This document shows positions 5,718-8,002 of a stretch of 8,002 nucleotides of DNA, in pieces. The translations under genes and the position numbers were made by a program. The first letter of the stretch is position 1, and each line of letters begins with the position of its first letter. Source of the stretch: Clostridia bacterium (GTDB lineage: Bacteria > Bacillota_A > Clostridia > Oscillospirales > CAG-272); assembly GCA_017529175.1 (NCBI GenBank), contig JAFXNX010000142.1:1-8002 (forward strand). The letters run 5' to 3'. The notes below the pieces were generated by a model. The model was not told the origin of the DNA and made no database searches. It saw nothing but the letters and a program-made list of their open reading frames with translations.

Positions 5718-6557
5718 TCAATTTCCCGATATGCTGATCTTTACGTCTCCCGTGGAGGTTTTGACCTCGCACCTTCCGCCCGATACGGAATTCGGAACGA
5801 CGACAGTTCCGGTCGAGGTCTCGACGACGAATACTTTTTCCGAAGCGAGCGTTCCCTCAACGTCTCCGGTCGAGGTTTTGACGGTGATGCCCGCGGCGTC
5901 GCTTCCGTCAAACGTCACGTCTCCCGTGCTCGTTTTGATATTGAATCCCTTCAGCGCCACGGTGCTGTTCAGCGTGACGTCTCCCGTAGAGGCGGAAAGG
6001 TCGATATCATCCGCATTTGCTCCGTCAAGAAGTATTTTTCCCGTACTCGTTTTGATCTTTATTTCTCCGGCCGCCGACGCCGCGCAGAGCACGTCGCCCG
6101 TGCTGACGTCAATATCGATCGAGCCGAAAGAGAAGTCTTTCGGGATCGTGACGTCTCCCGTCGACGCGTCGATCTTTAACGACTCGTAGTGATCAGACGG
6201 AAGGTATACGGTCATGTATAAGCTCTTTCCGAAGAACGTCAGGTAGTCGTACCATTTCCGCTCATCGTTTTCTTTTATCGTGAGCGTTCCGTTCTCTGCG
6301 GAAACGCTGTGTTTTCCGTTTTCTCTCTCAAAGCAAACGACTCGAAGCTTTCCGTCATCCGAAAGTCTGAATGTGACGTCTTCCGTTTCGAGATCGAGTT
6401 CGATTTTATCAAACTCTTCGTTTACCGTGTAAGTGTTTGTTTCATACTTTGACATATCAAATTTTTCAAGATCGAATCCGGCTGCGGCGAGGGCGCCGAC
6501 GATCAGCGCGAGCCCGAGCGCCGTAAGAATTACCGCAATGATCAATCCTTTCTTCAT
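5718..6557 (-). CDS. DUF4097-family membrane-anchored protein with eight STG(D) repeats
   Basis: 279 residues. An N-terminal hydrophobic segment (about 5-26) after MKK looks like an uncleaved signal anchor, placing the rest outside the membrane. The body matches the DUF4097 (putative adhesin) family: a lead-in of beta strands to about residue 125, then eight tandem turns with STG at 132, 152, 171, 190, 210, 229, 248 and 268, spaced 19-20 residues and mostly reading STGDV. This predicts a right-handed beta-solenoid with one turn per repeat. The ATG at 6555-6557 overlaps the preceding gene's TGA (ATGA) and has AAAGGAG (6566-6572) 8 bases upstream. It is the last gene of the PadR/DUF1700 operon, and DUF1700-DUF4097 pairing is common in Bacillota. 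Such proteins are often tied to envelope stress, but no molecular function is established from this sequence. Confidence 0.9.
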   Translation of the reverse strand: MKKGLIIAVILTALGLALIVGALAAAGFDLEKFDMSKYETNTYTVNEEFDKIELDLETEDVTFRLSDDGKLRVVCFERENGKHSVSAENGTLTIKENDERKWYDYLTFFGKSLYMTVYLPSDHYESLKIDASTGDVTIPKDFSFGSIDIDVSTGDVLCAASAAGEIKIKTSTGKILLDGANADDIDLSASTGDVTLNSTVALKGFNIKTSTGDVTFDGSDAAGITVKTSTGDVEGTLASEKVFVVETSTGTVVVPNSVSGGRCEVKTSTGDVKISISGN

Positions 6558-7156
6558 TTTTCGCTCTCCTTTCCTACAAAGCGGGATTTTACGGCAAGTA
6601 TCGCTTTTTTAGTCAGGCGGAGTATTCCGCGCGACGCCGCGACACACCCGAAGAACATAAAGAGAGACAATCCCGCGCAAAAGATCCCCGCGCCGATCAT
6701 TGCTATCCCCGCCGTACTGTTGTGCTGAATAAAAAATACGACAGCTCCGGCTACGCACCCGACAGACGCGGCGATAAACGACACCTCGACCGCCCACAGG
6801 GAGACGATCAGCGACCAGACCGTGACGTACAGTGAAAAGATGACCGCCGCCGCGGAAATAAGAAGCGGGAGCCAGACGGGAAAAGCGATTATTATAAGCG
6901 CGATCTCCCAACCTTTAAGCTCTCTTTTCGGCTTTATTTTTTCCTTCACGATCTTCGCAAACGGTGTCTCCGCGACGATCTGTTCGACGACGTTTTCCAC
7001 CGGACCGAGCTCGGCGACGGCTTCCTCTTCGCTAACGCCCTCTTCCTTCCGGTCGTCTATCATTTCGCCGTAAAACTCAAGACGCCCGTCGACGTCCTCC
7101 TTCGGCAGTCCCGAAAGACCCCGCTCAAGTTCGGCAAGGAATTCCTCTTTATTCAT
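6554..7156 (-). CDS. HAAS / DUF1700-family membrane protein
   Basis: A 200-residue protein. Residues 1-60 (MNKEEFLAELERGLSGLPKEDVDGRLEFY onward) form the conserved helical N-terminal domain of the DUF1700 family, with the LPKED and EEEAVAELGPV patterns. A basic linker follows (KEKIKPKRELKG, 71-82), then four probable membrane segments between 84 and 171 and a basic tail. These proteins are typically encoded beside PadR regulators and are thought to transmit an envelope signal to them, which fits here. The ATG at 7154-7156 is chosen because AAGGAGG (7163-7169) lies 6 bases upstream. An in-frame upstream ATG would have no such site. The gene overlaps the padR-like stop by 8 bases (ATGAATAA) and the next gene by 4 (ATGA), indicating tight translational coupling. 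Confidence 0.9.
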   Translation of the reverse strand: MNKEEFLAELERGLSGLPKEDVDGRLEFYGEMIDDRKEEGVSEEEAVAELGPVENVVEQIVAETPFAKIVKEKIKPKRELKGWEIALIIIAFPVWLPLLISAAAVIFSLYVTVWSLIVSLWAVEVSFIAASVGCVAGAVVFFIQHNSTAGIAMIGAGIFCAGLSLFMFFGCVAASRGILRLTKKAILAVKSRFVGKESEK

Positions 7157-7466
7157 TGCTCTCCTCCTTGGTGACAAACCGGTATATTGATATTACCTCG
7201 TTCCATTCCGATTTGAATTCTTCTATTCGGCGAAGCCCAGCCTCCGTGATATGATAGTATTTCCGTAGTCTGCCGTCGTGCTCCGCGGTCCGCACCGTCA
7301 GCATATCCGCGCTCTCGAGCCGTTTCAGTATCGTATAAAGAGTGGATTCGGACAGTTCTATGTACGGCTTCATATCTTTTATTATCTTGTAGCCGTAGGA
7401 GTCTTCGTCTTTTATCGCCGCAAGCACACATACGTCGAGCAGTCCGCGCTTCAGTTGAATATCCAT
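7149..7466 (-). CDS. PadR-family transcriptional regulator
   Basis: A 105-residue winged-helix DNA-binding protein of the short PadR class. MDIQLKRGLLDVCVLAAI (1-18) begins the first helix, SYGYKIIKDM (23-32) leads into the helix-turn-helix, ELSESTLYTILKRLE (37-51) is the recognition helix region, and RLRKYYHITEAGLRRIEEF (66-84) is the wing and following helix. The C-terminal helix is the usual dimerisation element. The ATG at 7464-7466 has GGGGAGG (7473-7479) 6 bases upstream; a longer version starting at 7487 would have no such site. As first gene ahead of DUF1700 and DUF4097 it probably represses its own operon. Confidence 0.93.
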   Translation of the reverse strand: MDIQLKRGLLDVCVLAAIKDEDSYGYKIIKDMKPYIELSESTLYTILKRLESADMLTVRTAEHDGRLRKYYHITEAGLRRIEEFKSEWNEVISIYRFVTKEESNE

Positions 7467-7490
7467 GTAATACCTCCCCTCGCGCAATAC

Positions 7491-7519
7491 ATCATATCAC
7501 GAAGTATAGAGATTGTCAA
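7491..7519 (-). promoter_or_regulatory. Sigma-A promoter for the PadR operon, with possible operator
   Basis: On the minus strand a perfect TTGACA (7514-7519), 17-base spacer and TATGAT (7491-7496) preceded by TGA form a near-consensus extended -10 promoter. The inverted repeat ATAC/GTAT (7487-7490 / 7504-7507) spans the -10 box and spacer. PadR proteins often bind such spaced dyads over their own promoter, so this is a candidate operator, but the half-sites are short. Confidence 0.8.
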
Positions 7520-7556
7520 GAGGGTGGGGATAATTTTTTTGATATCGTTGTTTTAT

Positions 7557-7633
7557 CTCCCGAACGAAGTGAGGATTTCACTGCGTAGGGATTTCACCGC
7601 CGCAGGCGATTTCACCCGCGAAGCGGATTTCAC
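7557..7633. repeat. Mini-hairpin array 2: linker GATTTCAC with covarying stems
   Basis: GATTTCAC occurs four times (7574-7581, 7590-7597, 7608-7615 and 7626-7633), spaced 16-18 bases. Between the linkers lie different short palindromes: CTCCC...GTGAG (7557-7573, one mismatch), a decayed unit around CT-gcgt-AG (7581-7588), CGCC-gca-GGCG (7598-7608) and CCGC-gaa-GCGG (7616-7626). The architecture equals that of the array at 5632-5715 but the linker is unrelated. It lies about 40 bases upstream of the padR-like promoter's -35 box. Confidence 0.78.
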
Positions 7634-7651
7634 CACCCGCTCCTGACAACA

Positions 7652-7689
7652 AAAGAGACACCCGAAGGCGTCCGTGCGGGTTGGTCTTT
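7652..7689. repeat. Imperfect hairpin next to the 179-bp repeat
   Basis: AAAGA (7652-7656) pairs with TCTTT (7685-7689), and CACCCG (7659-7664) pairs with CGGGTTG (7677-7683) with one bulged base, giving a 38-base imperfect hairpin. It is present before the first repeat copy only. No coding potential is seen here. Confidence 0.5.
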
Positions 7690-7751
7690 AACTGCCGTTC
7701 ATTTTCGGCGCGGGATAATCCGAGTGCTAACAACTCGTTAGTCCACGCCCT

Positions 7752-7776
7752 AAAAATGCTCCCCCGGAGCGTTTTT
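7752..7776. terminator. Terminator-like hairpin, repeat copy 1
   Basis: AAAAATGCTCC, loop CCC, GGAGCGTTTTT: an 11-bp stem with one T-G wobble and flanking A and T tracts, giving the form of a bidirectional intrinsic terminator. Which gene it would terminate is not visible. Confidence 0.5.
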
Positions 7777-7930
7777 GCGTGCCATACGGCATACGCACGG
7801 GCTTCCGAATCCACCGTTCGCTCAAAATCACCCGCCCGAAGCGAACGATTATTTTTCGCAGGTTTGCAGGAGACTGTGAATTTTCGGCGCGGGATAATCC
7901 GAGTGCTAACAACTCGTTAGTCCACGCCCT

Positions 7931-7955
7931 AAAAACGCTCCCCCGGAGCGTTTTT
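7931..7955. terminator. Terminator-like hairpin, repeat copy 2
   Basis: Same hairpin as at 7752-7776, but here C at 7936 makes the 11-bp stem perfect (AAAAACGCTCC / GGAGCGTTTTT). Confidence 0.5.
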
Positions 7956-8002
7956 GCGTGCCATACGGCATACGCACGGGCTTCCGAATCCACCGTTCGC
8001 TC

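Larger units (their letters stand above)
7701..8002. repeat. 179-bp tandem direct repeat with internal dyads (second copy cut by window edge)
   Basis: Positions 7701-7823 recur at 7880-8002 with one difference (T at 7757, C at 7936), 122 of 123 bases. The second copy reaches the window end, so the true length is unknown. Each copy contains GGCG...CGCC enclosing CGAGT-gctaaca-ACTCG (alternative stem CTAAC/GTTAG), then a perfect or near-perfect 11-bp hairpin of the AAAAACGCTCC-ccc-GGAGCGTTTTT type, then TGCGT...ACGCA. The 56-base spacer plus the repeat edge forms CGTTCGC/GCGAACG (7815-7821 / 7841-7847). Open frames that cross it are copies of each other and look non-coding. It is probably a dispersed non-coding element duplicated in tandem. 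Confidence 0.85.

Noticed and set aside
5731..6189. Plus-strand open frame of 152 codons
   Set aside because: It is antisense to the DUF4097 repeat region; its repeated pattern mirrors the STGDV codons of the real gene.
7796..7815. tRNA T-arm-like stretch (CGGGCTTCCGAATCCACCG) in the duplicated repeat
   Set aside because: The loop carries an extra base and there is no acceptor stem, D arm or anticodon arm around it; likely coincidence.
7578..7993. Two minus-strand open frames (7578-7814 and 7727-7993) with near-identical starts
   Set aside because: They are the same non-coding repeat read twice from GTG, with no ribosome binding site, domain or shared C-terminus.

Overview
The window looks like chromosomal DNA of a Bacillota species, most likely an uncultured member of the class Clostridia. 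The evidence is moderate GC, strong GGAGG-type ribosome binding sites, TTGACA/TATAAT promoters with a TG extension, and the gene families present (a PadR, DUF1700 and DUF4097 operon, an MGDG-synthase-like glycosyltransferase, and a MutS-family ATPase without mismatch-recognition domains). Every credible gene lies on the minus strand, so the layout below runs from the right end to the left.

Right end (7488-8002): no credible gene. It holds a 179-bp tandem unit, with the second copy cut by the window edge. Each copy carries several dyads, including a strong hairpin with A and T tracts. Next to it is a short array of mini-hairpins joined by the linker GATTTCAC. Then comes a near-consensus promoter driving a tightly coupled three-gene operon (5718-7466): a PadR-family repressor, a HAAS/DUF1700 membrane protein (8-bp overlap) and a DUF4097 membrane-anchored repeat protein with eight STG(D) turns (4-bp ATGA overlap). 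This is probably a self-regulated envelope-associated module.

Directly after that operon (5632-5715) is a second array of mini-hairpins. It has the same architecture as the right-hand one but a different linker (AATTTAGCT). Stem sequences differ from unit to unit while staying self-complementary. A near-consensus extended -10 promoter then drives a two-gene operon (3542-5476): a small membrane protein, probably starting at TTG because the ATG lies inside the Shine-Dalgarno sequence, followed by a MutS-like ATPase.

Between 3055 and 3541 there is no gene. The space holds a 259-bp element bounded by 11-bp terminal inverted repeats (GGGGCTGACGC / GCGACAGCCCC) with nested inverted repeats inside, either a MITE-like remnant or a large structured RNA. 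It also holds a 25-bp tandem duplication that carries two extended -10 boxes upstream of the next operon. That operon (466-3054) encodes an MGDG-synthase/MurG-type glycosyltransferase and a membrane GT2 glycosyltransferase, plausibly acting on glycolipid or envelope polysaccharide. A hairpin terminator follows, then a textbook sigma-A promoter and the first 88 codons of argG (argininosuccinate synthase), which runs off the left edge.

The least explained material is non-coding: the two covarying mini-hairpin arrays, the 259-bp inverted-repeat element, and the 179-bp duplicated unit at the right end.
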